A stretch of 64,000 bases of DNA. Origin: JAAFIP01 sp963775085 (lineage in GTDB: Bacteria > Pseudomonadota > Gammaproteobacteria > Burkholderiales > Burkholderiaceae_C). Each line of letters begins with the position of its first letter. Position 1 is the first letter of the stretch. The position numbers and the translations under genes were made by a program. Positions 1-7,702 of this stretch are shown here, in pieces. Under the pieces are notes generated by a model. That model was not told the DNA's origin, made no database searches, and saw only the letters and a program-made list of their open reading frames with translations. The stretch spans positions 124,001 to 188,000 of the forward strand of contig CAVZHO010000009.1 in assembly GCA_963775085.1 (NCBI GenBank), written 5' to 3'.

Positions 1-392
1 TCAATGCCGAAATGGTCTCGGTGGCATTGCTCAAGCCCGAGCGCATGGGCACGCTGGACCTGTACCAGTACACCCAGCACCTGCAGGCCAACGGCCAGAG
101 CTCGCAGCGCTTTGAAATCGAGTTCTGGCGCAAGGTGTTTTACCCCCTGAGCTGCCTGGTCATGGTGGTGCTGGCCCTGCCCTTTGCCTATCTGCACTTT
201 CGCTCCAGCTCCATCAGCGGCTATGTGTTCATGGGCGTGATGATCGGCATCAGCTTCTTTTTGCTCAACAACGTGTTTGGCTATGCGGGCAACCTGAACA
301 ACTGGAAACCCTGGATTTCTGCCGCCATCCCCGGGCTGCTGTACTCGCTGGCCTCGCTGGCCGCCTTTAGCTGGCTGGTGCTACGGCATTAG
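1..392 (+). CDS. lptG: LPS export permease LptG, C-terminal part
   Basis: Partial gene: the frame is already open at base 3 and the start lies outside the window, leaving about 130 residues. LptG is an inner-membrane subunit of the LptBFG ABC transporter that extracts lipopolysaccharide and feeds it to the periplasmic Lpt bridge. The visible part begins at the end of the periplasmic domain (VSVALLKPERM) and contains the conserved stretch FYPLSCLVMVVLALPFAYLH, followed by three hydrophobic segments typical of the last membrane helices of LptF/LptG. The LPERM-like motif and the FWRKVFYPL sequence fit LptG rather than LptF. The stop is at 390-392 and cbiX follows after about 34 bases. Confidence 0.9.
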   Translation, partial: NAEMVSVALLKPERMGTLDLYQYTQHLQANGQSSQRFEIEFWRKVFYPLSCLVMVVLALPFAYLHFRSSSISGYVFMGVMIGISFFLLNNVFGYAGNLNNWKPWISAAIPGLLYSLASLAAFSWLVLRH

Positions 393-426
393 CACCATCC
401 TGTTTTTACCGTCTGCTTTGCCCCCT

Positions 427-825
427 ATGCCTACCCCCCACGCCATCATCCTGTTTGCCCACGGTTCGCGCGACCCGCAATGGCGCGCCCCGCTCGAAGC
501 GGTCGCCACAGCCATCGCCGCCAAGCACCCCGGCCTTCCCGTGCAATGCGCCTACCTCGAACTGTGCGCGCCCGATCTGCCCACGGTCACTACTGATTTA
601 ATAGCTGCTAACGTCCTGACATCAAGGACTACAGGCTTAAATGATGCATTTTTTATCCGTATCGTGCCGATGTTTCTGGGGATGGGCAAACATGCGCGCG
701 AAGACCTGCCCGACCTGGTCGTCGCCCTGCGAGCACAGCATCCGCAGGTGCGTTTTGAGGTGGCACAAGCCATTGGCGAAGACGCGCGGGTAACTGCCCT
801 ACTGGCTGAGTTGGCTGTGGAGTAA
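427..825 (+). CDS. cbiX: Small sirohydrochlorin cobalto/ferrochelatase (CbiX family)
   Basis: Short, single-domain class II chelatase of about 132 residues, the usual size of CbiX-S. These enzymes insert Co2+ or Fe2+ into sirohydrochlorin for cobalamin or siroheme. The N-terminal FAHGSRDP motif (metal-binding His) and the second region VPMFLGMGKHAREDLP (second His) are both present. ATG 427 is preferred; a TTG at 418 would add three residues. An unusual stretch, residues 55-72 (TTDLIAANVLTSRTTGLN), sits between the two halves of the domain and is encoded by a copy of the dispersed repeat found throughout this window. Family members normally have a much shorter loop there. The reading frame is intact, so the protein is probably still made. 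Confidence 0.85.
   Translation: MPTPHAIILFAHGSRDPQWRAPLEAVATAIAAKHPGLPVQCAYLELCAPDLPTVTTDLIAANVLTSRTTGLNDAFFIRIVPMFLGMGKHAREDLPDLVVALRAQHPQVRFEVAQAIGEDARVTALLAELAVE
591..641 (+). repeat. Dispersed repeat A, copy inside cbiX
   Basis: Matches the repeat consensus in the orientation TTTAATAGCTGCTAACGTCC ... GGACTACAGGC. It is in frame within cbiX and encodes residues 55-72. Confidence 0.8.
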
Positions 826-846
826 CTGCTGCTGTGCGCTGCTAAC

Positions 847-1043
847 GCGCGCTGCTGCGGCGCAATGCCTACGCCACCCGAACACCGGCCCCTTCGGGGG
901 AGCATCTGCGGTACTCGAAATTTGGGGAACCGGGCAAACTCGGCTATCGCCTCAAACAGCGCCCGGTTCTGATCCCAAATTTCTCCGTTCCTCGAGCCCG
1001 GTGCTCTGATGGGTGGCGTAGGCATTGCGCCGCAGCAGCGCGC
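847..1043. repeat. MITE-like nested palindromic element, copy 1
   Basis: About 197 bp bounded by terminal inverted repeats of about 33 bp (left 847-879, right 1011-1043; core GCAATGCCTACGCCACCC). An inner inverted repeat flanks the middle (GAAATTTGGGGAACCGGGC against GCCCGGTTCTGATCCCAAATTTC). A second copy lies at 4675-4873 in the opposite internal orientation. No transposase is encoded. Open frames across it (for example on the minus strand) look incidental. Confidence 0.75.
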
Positions 1044-1070
1044 TTTGGTCGCACGGAGTCTGAATTCATA

Positions 1071-1119
1071 CGCTACTAATAATGTAGCTGCTTACGTCCA
1101 GGGGACATGGACTATGACG
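1071..1119 (+). repeat. Dispersed repeat A, intergenic copy
   Basis: GCTACTAATAATGTAGCTGC followed by TTACGTCCAGGGGACATGGAC: the repeat in the same orientation as in cbiX, directly after MITE-like copy 1. Confidence 0.7.
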
Positions 1120-1160
1120 GGTTTTCGTTATTAATTTTCGTAAAATTAGCGATGAAACCG

Positions 1161-1457
1161 TTATCGTAGCCGAACACCCGTTCTACAGGCTTCGACCAGC
1201 TTGGCTAGCCGTGCCACCCGCGTCTCAGGCTTCTTGGCAGTCGTCACCCAGTGCAGTATCACCTTTTTGTAGCCCGCAGGGCATGCCTCAAAGTACGCCC
1301 ACGCCGCCCCGTCCCGCCCAAACGCCGCCTCCTCCAGCGCGGACAGCTCGGCGGTGCGCGCCTGCTCGTAGGCGTAGATGGCGGTTTTGCCGTCGGTGCG
1401 CTGCGCAAACGCCTGCGCCTCATCCACCGACCGCGGCCAACCTGATGGTATCCACAC
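1161..1457 (-). pseudogene. YdeI/OmpD-associated family gene, truncated copy
   Basis: 98-residue remnant closely similar to the complete YdeI-type protein encoded at 2300-2863. It keeps the C-terminal half (AWAYFEACPAGYKKVILHWV ... LAKLVEACR.GVRLR) but lacks the N-terminal third. It also has an internal in-frame deletion: WPRSVDEA is joined directly to AQAFAQR, losing about 50 residues that carry the ALCYGWIDG and FTPRR motifs. The two copies flank the ORF6N gene, so this is probably an old tandem duplication that decayed. A shortened functional product is possible but unlikely. Confidence 0.7.
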
Positions 1458-1636
1458 GGCTGCAGCACGATGCGTATTTCACTTTTGTTACCATCTAGTC
1501 ATCAACTCACCCCATTCTGGTCATTAGACATGCAGGCGCAAACGTTTTTACACACCCAGCAGGTAAATCATCGCATTCTGTTGCTATGCAAAAAGTTGGC
1601 CTTGTTAGATGCGATACAGCCTGGCGTGGTGCCAGC

Positions 1637-2281
1637 ATGAGTGCCGTGCCCGCCCTGCAACCACACATTGCCAGCCGCATCTTGGCGCTACGGGAGCAGC
1701 GGGTAATGCTGGATGCTGACCTGGCCGAGCTGTACGGGGTAGAAACTCGGGTGCTGATCCAGGCCATCAAACGTAATGCGGTGCGGTTTCCGGCTGATTT
1801 CATGTTTCAACTTTCAGCAGAGGAGTTTGCCAACTTGAGATCACAGTTTGTGATCTCAAGTTCAGGCACTGGCTATGGCGGTCGCCGCTATGCGCCGTAT
1901 GCATTTACCGAACAAGGCGTGGCCATGTTGTCCACTGTGCTGAACAGCGAGCGTGCGGTGGTGATCAATATCGAGATCATGCGTACCTTTGTAAAAGTGC
2001 GCACACTGGCCAGCACGCAGCAGGACTTGGCCAGGCAACTTACTGAGCTACAGGATAAAACGGAATCGCTGGCGATGTCGCATGAGACCTTTAGCCGCAA
2101 TACCAAAACGCAACTGCGTGAAGTATTTGAGACGCTACGTGAGCTGATGACACCGCCGCCACCACCGAAACGACCGATTGGGTTTGTGCATCCGCAGGAC
2201 GCAGCAAAGCCGAACGCTAAAACGACCAAAACCGGCGCTGGAAAGAAGCCAACGGTTGTGAAGGCTTCGCGTAAGAAGTAA
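1637..2281 (+). CDS. ORF6N domain protein
   Basis: Protein of about 214 residues with an N-terminal ORF6N DNA-binding domain (residues about 8-110: REQRVMLDADLAELYGVETR, then FPADFMFQL and YAPYAFTEQGVAMLS), followed by a predicted helical segment and a Lys/Pro-rich tail ending KASRKK. ORF6N proteins occur in phages and in bacterial accessory regions and are thought to bind DNA; their role in chromosomes is not established. The ATG at 1637 places the domain near the N terminus; an upstream ATG at 1586 would add 17 unconserved residues. The neighbourhood is accessory rather than a visible prophage: there are no integrase or structural genes. Confidence 0.8.
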   Translation: MSAVPALQPHIASRILALREQRVMLDADLAELYGVETRVLIQAIKRNAVRFPADFMFQLSAEEFANLRSQFVISSSGTGYGGRRYAPYAFTEQGVAMLSTVLNSERAVVINIEIMRTFVKVRTLASTQQDLARQLTELQDKTESLAMSHETFSRNTKTQLREVFETLRELMTPPPPPKRPIGFVHPQDAAKPNAKTTKTGAGKKPTVVKASRKK

Positions 2282-2299
2282 TGCACACCTTTTGCTCGC

Positions 2300-2863
2300 T
2301 CACCGCAGCCGAACACCCGCCCTACACGCCTCCACCAGCTTGGCCAGCCGTGCCGCCCGCGTCTCAGGCTTCTTGGCGGTCGTCACCCAGTGCAGCAACA
2401 CCTTCCTGTAGCCCGCAGGGCATGCCTCAAAGTACGCCCACGCTGCCGCGTCCCGCCCAAACGCAGCCTGCTCCTGCCCGGATAGCACGGCGGTGTGCGC
2501 CTGCTCGTAGGCGTAGATGACCGATTTTTCATCCTTACGCTGCGCAAACGCCTGCGCCCCTGCGGGCGCTATGCGATCCTGCGCCTGCAAGGCTTGGTAT
2601 TTGGCGATGTTGACCGCACTCCAGATCGAACCGCGCCGCCTGGGCGTGAAGCGAATCGAATACGACACCTCGTCCAAGCGCCTGCGCACCCCATCAATCC
2701 ACCCATAGCACAGCGCCTCATCCACAGATTCAGGCCAGGTAATGCTCGGGTGACCCGAGCCGACCTTGTAGAAACCCACCAGCAGTTCATCCGCAACAGC
2801 CGCGTTGGCTGCAAGCCAACTGCCAAAAGCTTGGGCCGATTTGAAAAACTTCGGGGCGGTCAT
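2300..2863 (-). CDS. YdeI/OmpD-associated family protein
   Basis: Complete 187-residue protein of the YdeI/OmpD-associated (bacteriocin-protection) family. Typical motifs in order are FFKSAQAFGSWLAANA, ELLVGFYKVGSG, TWPESVDEALCYGWIDG, FTPRRRGSIWSAVNIAKY and the C-terminal ACPAGYRKVLLHWVTTAKK. The biochemical activity is unknown; the name comes from E. coli YdeI, linked to polymyxin and bacteriocin resistance. It converges on the ORF6N gene with 18 bases between them. A decayed duplicate lies at 1161-1457. Confidence 0.85.
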   Translation of the reverse strand: MTAPKFFKSAQAFGSWLAANAAVADELLVGFYKVGSGHPSITWPESVDEALCYGWIDGVRRRLDEVSYSIRFTPRRRGSIWSAVNIAKYQALQAQDRIAPAGAQAFAQRKDEKSVIYAYEQAHTAVLSGQEQAAFGRDAAAWAYFEACPAGYRKVLLHWVTTAKKPETRAARLAKLVEACRAGVRLR

Positions 2864-2940
2864 GAGTGGAGTAGAACGACCTCAATGTTGGCCATTTAGG
2901 GCAAAAACCGACTTACCGGGCATACCCTTAGACTGATGCG

Positions 2941-3568
2941 CTACATAACTGGTTTTTCATTAACCAGAACTTTAAGTTGTTCTATGCTTAGAAGATTGGT
3001 TCCGCGATGTAGCATACGATGGCAATTGGAACATACAAGTGCTAAATCACTGACTTTTGTTTTCACTGTGCCATTGAGTTTCGACACGGGCGTTGTATGG
3101 TGAGCTTCAATAAAACCCAGACCCAGTTTGCCATAAACACGGTGGAAATCCATTTGACAAACGTCGCATTCAAGTTTTCCGGTTTCAGCCAATCGCTTAG
3201 CATGTCCACGCTGGAGTTTTTCCACACGTTCGAGATGACGATGAGCTTTGAATGATTCCCGCCCTTCTGGAAATGCCGACTCGTCATCCTCATCTAGAAC
3301 CTGCTTTTCAGCTTCGGCTCTTCGATCAATAACCTATATCCTTTGCTAAGAAAGTAATTCTTAGCCTCTACTGCGTTGAAATCGGAAGCCGGATACTCTT
3401 TGCCAGTTGCAAATTTTGTTGCGAGTGACACGATGTATTTTGGTGGATATCTTTTCCCGTCAATAACCAAATCGTAATCCACTGAATTGCGTTAAGGAGG
3501 GATGCTGTCTCGATCAATTTCCGCAGAAGCCTGTTTGAAATGCTTGATGTTAAGTTCTTTGGAATCAT
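2941..3568 (-). pseudogene. HNH endonuclease gene, frameshifted
   Basis: Pieces of one gene in different frames. The 5' part reads MIPKNLT, then after a frameshift IKHFKQASAEIDRDSIPP, an in-frame TAA, and RNSVDYDLVIDGKRYPPKY. A second shift near 3295 leads into the HNH domain at 2941-3225, with CDVCQMDF, FIEAHHTTPV and LALVCSNCHRMLHRG. The C-x2-C, HH and C-x2-CH residues of the HNH zinc finger are intact, but the N-terminal module seen in McrA-like modification-dependent nucleases is disconnected from it. Two frameshifts plus a stop make this a decayed gene. The isolated HNH fragment could still be translated but I have no evidence for that. Confidence 0.75.
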
Positions 3569-3662
3569 ATCCACTTGAGTAATCTAGTGTAGAGCAAATC
3601 GGTGCCACGCGGCTTTATCGCGTAGGAACCAGCGACTAAATGGAGCATCGTTGAGGGTCAAA

Positions 3663-4304
3663 TTATGCTGATACGCGACCACCGAAACCATGAATATAAA
3701 GTTTTTCACCGAGTGAACTTATACGGAACATTGTTCCGGAACGGTAAGCGATCCCCAACGAATACAGTAGTGGTTCCTCAGTAATTTGCGACATGCCTTG
3801 TTTGTAAGGTAAACCGTCTGTCGAACGAAAGAAACTGGGGAGGGCACGTAACGAAGGTGATGCTGCGGACTGCACAATTTGGGATAAAGATTCAAACTCT
3901 TCTTTAGTTATGCTTTTCAAAGAGAGCGCAACAACCAATCTTCCGACCAGTTCGCTTTTTACTGGCTTTTGTCCTTCAAGGAGTATTGACAAAACCGTAT
4001 CGGTGAAGTCGTTGGCATAATCTGGATCAGATCGAATACTGTCTCTTAGATCATCAATTGCTTTACTATCTGAATCTTCAACTGCCTTGAGAAACGCTAT
4101 CACATTGCGTTCAAATCTGTGCCGCACATAAATGTCTTTGATGCTTAATAACTTAACAGCAGTTGATATAACCGGAACTTGGCTTAATACCTCACTATCG
4201 TTAGCCAATTTCGCAACGAGATCCGCCCCCTCTGCAACAGTCTCCTTTGCTGTTTTTATAGTTCGAAATATCGCAGGAAATAAACCTTCAGGCTTTGTGG
4301 TCAT
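3663..4304 (-). CDS. Hypothetical protein, 213 aa
   Basis: I do not recognise this protein. It is mainly predicted helical with no clear signal peptide or long membrane segment. The N-terminal 60 residues are Ala/Val rich (KTAKETVAEGADLVAKLAND), the centre is acidic (KAVEDSDSKAIDDLRDSIRS), and the C terminus ends in a short Gly-rich stretch. AT content is higher than in flanking housekeeping genes, as for the HNH remnant beside it, which suggests transfer. The ATG at 4304 has an AGGTG ribosome-binding site about 6 bases upstream. Location between a broken nuclease and a MITE-like element supports accessory DNA. Confidence 0.6.
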   Translation of the reverse strand: MTTKPEGLFPAIFRTIKTAKETVAEGADLVAKLANDSEVLSQVPVISTAVKLLSIKDIYVRHRFERNVIAFLKAVEDSDSKAIDDLRDSIRSDPDYANDFTDTVLSILLEGQKPVKSELVGRLVVALSLKSITKEEFESLSQIVQSAASPSLRALPSFFRSTDGLPYKQGMSQITEEPLLYSLGIAYRSGTMFRISSLGEKLYIHGFGGRVSA

Positions 4305-4601
4305 GAGATCACCTAAATAAACAACATAATGTGTGCCGCAAAACTTGCAACACTATTTGTGTGGCTGTAATTTAAACCGGACATCAGATTTCTCTGAAAA
4401 CGGATTGCAGTTTAAGTTCCAACGATCAAGATGATCACTCAATCTAGTTAGTACTTTTGACGCTGTTACTATAGCCTAAGCAGGTAAAAATCTACGCACA
4501 TTAGAAAAAATTTCTTGGGCGTACTTGAAATCATTGAAGTTATAGATAATCGCTTATCAAGTATTCTGTAAAGTTAGGATCATTTTCACGATTAAATATG
4601 T

Positions 4602-4649
4602 CCATAGTCCCTGTCCACTGGACGTAAAAAGCTACAAAATTAATAGCGC
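4602..4649 (-). repeat. Dispersed repeat A, intergenic copy
   Basis: CCATAGTCCCTGTCCACTGG then ACGTAAAAAGCTACAAAATT: the repeat in inverted orientation relative to the cbiX copy. It lies just outside MITE-like copy 2, as copy 1071-1119 does for MITE copy 1. Confidence 0.75.
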
Positions 4650-4674
4650 ATGAATTCAACCTCCGCGTACCCAA

Positions 4675-4873
4675 AGCGCACTGCTGCGGTGCAATGCCTA
4701 CGCCACCCAATAAGAGCGCCGGGCTCGAGGAACGGAGAAATTTGGGATCAGAACCGGGCGCTGTCTGAGCGTAGCGAGTTTGCCCGGTTCCCCAAATTTC
4801 GAGTACCGCAGATGCTTCCCGCGAAGCGGGCCGGTGCTCGGGTGGCGTGGGCATTGCGCCGCAGCAGTGCGCG
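4675..4873. repeat. MITE-like nested palindromic element, copy 2
   Basis: About 199 bp with terminal inverted repeats 4675-4708 and 4840-4873. The internal sequence is the reverse complement of copy 1 (847-1043), with the CTGTCTGAGCGTAGCGAG centre diverged. No coding capacity is needed to explain it. Confidence 0.75.
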
Positions 4874-4997
4874 TACCCTTACGCAGGGAATACGCAGAAC
4901 CCACAGCATGAGCTTTACTCACGTAATGCCTAATGGTTTTCTCAGCAAAACCGTGCATCATCAAGGCTAATTTACAGCCCTAAAATACCCCGAGACC

Positions 4998-6623
4998 ATG
5001 AGCAAAAACACCAGCGGCTACCCTGACCTGCATGACCATTTGGACAGCCTGAAACAACGCGGCCTGCTGCAAGTGATAGACCGCCCAATTGACAAAGACA
5101 GCGAGCTGCACCCGCTGGTGCGTTGGCAGTTTGTGGGGGGGATGGACGAGGCTGAGCGCAAGGCGTTTTTGTTTACCAACATCGTCAACGCCCAGGGCCG
5201 CAAATACAGCATGCCCGTGGTGGTGGGCGCGCTGGCGGCTAACCGCGAGATTTACAGCGTCGGCATGGGCTGCTCGGTGGAGCAGATTCAGGCTAAATGG
5301 GACAAAGCCCTGGCCCACCCGATTGCGCCCAAGCTAGTCGACAAGCCCGTGTGCCAAGAAGTCATCCACGAAGGCAACGCGCTGCAAGGCGAAGGCCACG
5401 GGCTAGACATGCTGCCCATCCCCATCTCTACCCCCGGCTTTGACAGCGCACCCACGCTCACCGCCACCAACGTGATCACCAAAGACCCGGTGACGGGCGT
5501 GCAAAACATGGGCACCTACCGCTGCGCCCTCAAAGCGCCCGACCGCTTGGTGGTGCGCATGGCCACGCGCGTGGGCGGCGCGGGCGGCTACCTGCACTAC
5601 CAGGCCTGGAAGGCTGCGGGCCACAAAACCATGCCCTGCGCCATCGTGCTGGGCTGCCCGCCGCTGGTGGCCTTTATGGGCCCGCAAAAGTTGCCGATTG
5701 GCATGGACGAGTTTGACGTGGCCGGTGGCCTGGCCGGTGTGCCGATTGAAGTGGCCATGGCGCGCACCGTGCCGCTGCGCGTGCCTGCGCAGGCCGAGAT
5801 TGTGATTGAAGGCCAGATTGACCTGGAGTTTTTAGAGCCCGAGGCGCCGTTTGGCGAGTCGCACGGCCATGTGGCGCTGGAAGAATTTAACCTGCCGATG
5901 ACCATCACCGCCATCACGCACCGCCTGCTGCCCGTGATTCCGTCGTACCTGAGCCAGGTGGCACCGAGTGAGTCGAGCGTGATCAAACGCGTGGCGTATG
6001 AGCCGCTGTTTTTTGCGCACCTGAAGACCACGCTGGGTATTCGCGGCGTGAAGCGTGTGTCGTTGCACGAGCCCTTGACCGGCCTGCTGCGCGTGACGGT
6101 GATTACCTTTGAAAAGGGCACGCCCAAGACCGAGATTTGGCGTGCGCTGTATGGTGCGGCTTTCTTTAAAGGCGACTGCGGCAAGATTTGCCTGGCGGTG
6201 AACGAGGACATTGACCCCGACAACGCCGACGCGCTGTTTTGGGCCATGGCCTACCGCATGAACCCCGTGGCCGACGTGCGCACCCTCGACCACCGGGGCC
6301 AGGGCCACGGCCCCAAGCGCGAGAACGATGGCGAAGAAGACTCCACCCTCTTGATGGATGCCACCATGAAGGGCGATATGCCGCCCCTGGCCCTGCCGAC
6401 CAAAGAGTACATGGAGCGCAGCAAAGCGATTTGGGAAGAGCTGGGCTTGCCCAAGCTGCGGCCGCAGGCACCGTGGTTTGGTTATTCGCTGGGCGACTGG
6501 TTGCCGCAATGGGACGCAGCGGCTCAGCGTGCGGCGACAGGGCAGTATTTAGTAAATGGCCGTATCAGCCATAAGCAGCAACGCAATGATGTGAAGGCTG
6601 AGAGCAAGTTTCGGCCGGAATGA
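4998..6623 (+). CDS. ubiD: UbiD-family prenylated-FMN decarboxylase
   Basis: 541-residue UbiD-family (de)carboxylase. These cytoplasmic enzymes use prenylated FMN made by UbiX to decarboxylate or carboxylate aromatic and alpha,beta-unsaturated acids. Family landmarks include LPIPISTPGFDSAPTLTATN near residue 138, the metal/prFMN region ending FGESHGHVALEEFNLPMTIT around residue 280-300, and an end-domain DADALFWAMAYRMNP-type segment. Length is near the usual 480-520, with extra residues at the C terminus. ubiX lies 99 bases downstream and an exported ThDP enzyme and cytochrome c follow, so a catabolic role fits better than ubiquinone synthesis. Substrate cannot be read from the sequence. Confidence 0.85.
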   Translation: MSKNTSGYPDLHDHLDSLKQRGLLQVIDRPIDKDSELHPLVRWQFVGGMDEAERKAFLFTNIVNAQGRKYSMPVVVGALAANREIYSVGMGCSVEQIQAKWDKALAHPIAPKLVDKPVCQEVIHEGNALQGEGHGLDMLPIPISTPGFDSAPTLTATNVITKDPVTGVQNMGTYRCALKAPDRLVVRMATRVGGAGGYLHYQAWKAAGHKTMPCAIVLGCPPLVAFMGPQKLPIGMDEFDVAGGLAGVPIEVAMARTVPLRVPAQAEIVIEGQIDLEFLEPEAPFGESHGHVALEEFNLPMTITAITHRLLPVIPSYLSQVAPSESSVIKRVAYEPLFFAHLKTTLGIRGVKRVSLHEPLTGLLRVTVITFEKGTPKTEIWRALYGAAFFKGDCGKICLAVNEDIDPDNADALFWAMAYRMNPVADVRTLDHRGQGHGPKRENDGEEDSTLLMDATMKGDMPPLALPTKEYMERSKAIWEELGLPKLRPQAPWFGYSLGDWLPQWDAAAQRAATGQYLVNGRISHKQQRNDVKAESKFRPE

Positions 6624-6631
6624 AGACTGGC

Positions 6632-6692
6632 TCCGTTCGCCCTGAGCTTGGCGAAGGGTTCGCGAAGGCTTCGACAGGCTCAGCCCGAACGG
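6632..6692. repeat. REP-like palindrome between ubiD and ubiX
   Basis: Inverted repeat: CCGTTCGCCCTGAGCTTGGC on the left arm and its near reverse complement GCTCAGCCCGAACGG on the right arm, with a short GC-rich loop. This sequence type (TTCGCCCTGAGC...) is a common chromosomal palindrome in Burkholderiales. It could fold in mRNA between the two genes. Confidence 0.7.
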
Positions 6693-6722
6693 TATAAAAA
6701 GTATTGGAAGTTAGGACACGAA

Positions 6723-7328
6723 ATGAGCACAGCGCAAAGTACCAAGCCGCCCCAGCGCCTGATCGTCGGCATCAGCGGTGCGTCGGGCATCATCTACGGC
6801 GTGCGGATTTTGCAGGCCTTGCAGGGCACGGGGATTGAAACGCACTTGGTGATGAGCGACTCGGCCCGCATCACCCTGGGGGCCGAGATGGACTTGAGCA
6901 TCAAAGACGTGGAGGCGCTGGCCAGTGTGGTGCATAACGCCAAAAACATCGGTGCCACTATATCGTCCGGCTCGTTCAAAACCATGGGCATGGTGGTGGC
7001 GCCCTGCTCTATCCGCTCACTGTCCGAGATTGCCTACGGCATGACCACCAGCCTGCTGACCCGCGCCGCCGACGTAGTGCTGAAAGAGCGCCGCCGCCTG
7101 GTGCTGATGGTGCGCGAAACCCCGCTGCACGCAGGCCACCTGCGCGCCATGACGCAGGCCAACGAGAACGGTGCCATCTTGATGCCGCCGGTACCCGCGT
7201 TTTACGCCAAACCGCAAAGCCTGGACGAGATGGTCAACCACAGCGTGGGCCGTTGCCTGGACTTGTTTGACATCGACACTGACCTGGTAAACCGCTGGCC
7301 TGGTATGGGCAAAACGGCTGGGCAGTAA
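6723..7328 (+). CDS. ubiX: UbiX-family flavin prenyltransferase
   Basis: 201-residue flavoprotein that prenylates FMN with dimethylallyl phosphate to make the cofactor of UbiD enzymes. It shows the N-terminal GISGASGIIYG nucleotide-binding loop, the SSGSFKTMGMVVAPCS segment with the conserved Ser/Cys region, and the C-terminal LVLMVRETPLHAGHLRAM motif followed by MPPVPAFYAKPQSLDEMV. The ATG at 6723 has AGGAC upstream; a more distal ATG (6648) would translate the palindrome and is rejected. Clustering with ubiD suggests a dedicated cofactor supply. Confidence 0.92.
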   Translation: MSTAQSTKPPQRLIVGISGASGIIYGVRILQALQGTGIETHLVMSDSARITLGAEMDLSIKDVEALASVVHNAKNIGATISSGSFKTMGMVVAPCSIRSLSEIAYGMTTSLLTRAADVVLKERRRLVLMVRETPLHAGHLRAMTQANENGAILMPPVPAFYAKPQSLDEMVNHSVGRCLDLFDIDTDLVNRWPGMGKTAGQ

Positions 7329-7366
7329 CTGAAATTAAAAAAATACCAGACGCAGAGGACGCAAAG

Positions 7367-7660
7367 ATGACGCACATGAAAACGCTGTACGTGTATTACA
7401 AAGTGCCTCTTGCCGAGCATGCTGCCCTGCGCCCCAAGGTAGAAACTTTTCAAGCGCGTGTACGCGAGGCGTGGCCGGGTGTGGTAGCCGATCTGTTGCA
7501 ACGCCCGGAGCCGTCTGCTGAGGGCATGGAGACATGGATGGAGATTTACCAGCACCCTGATGGCGTATCTGATGCGGCTATGGCTGCAATTGCCCAGCTT
7601 GCCATCGACATGGGCTTGCCGCCAAAGCGCGCCGCCGAGATATTTATTCCCTTGCGATAA
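7367..7660 (+). CDS. DUF4936 family protein
   Basis: 97-residue protein opening MTHMKTLYVYYKV, with a ferredoxin-like beta-alpha-beta pattern and the ending RAAEIFIPLR. It matches the small DUF4936 family of Betaproteobacteria, whose function is unknown. The ATG at 7367 has an AGAGGA 12 bases upstream; an ATG at 7376 is also possible. It sits in the same direction between ubiX and the ThDP enzyme and is probably cotranscribed, but nothing visible ties it to their chemistry. Confidence 0.75.
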   Translation: MTHMKTLYVYYKVPLAEHAALRPKVETFQARVREAWPGVVADLLQRPEPSAEGMETWMEIYQHPDGVSDAAMAAIAQLAIDMGLPPKRAAEIFIPLR

Positions 7661-7702
7661 CCCAGAGAACTCAACGAAAAATCTAAACCGAGGAGACATC
7701 AC

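Larger units (their letters stand above)
4305..4997. other. Intergenic stretch with repeats only
   Basis: No supported gene. It holds a copy of dispersed repeat A (4602-4649) and MITE-like copy 2 (4675-4873). The remaining 4305-4600 is AT-rich without recognisable features. Confidence 0.5.

Noticed and set aside
552..1025. Minus-strand ORF of 157 aa over cbiX and the MITE-like element
   Set aside because: It is antisense to cbiX and its second half is the palindromic element; the similar frame in copy 2 is explained by the repeat.
1637..2281. Prophage around the ORF6N gene
   Set aside because: No integrase, structural, lysis or terminase genes nearby.
3063..3293. Separate 76-aa gene before the HNH domain
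   Set aside because: It is the wrong-frame reading of the nuclease linker; the correct frame gives VLDEDDESAFPEGRESF.
7327..7366. Third long A/T-rich palindrome before the DUF4936 gene
   Set aside because: Only a short ACGCAGAGGACGC-like half is visible, with no second arm.
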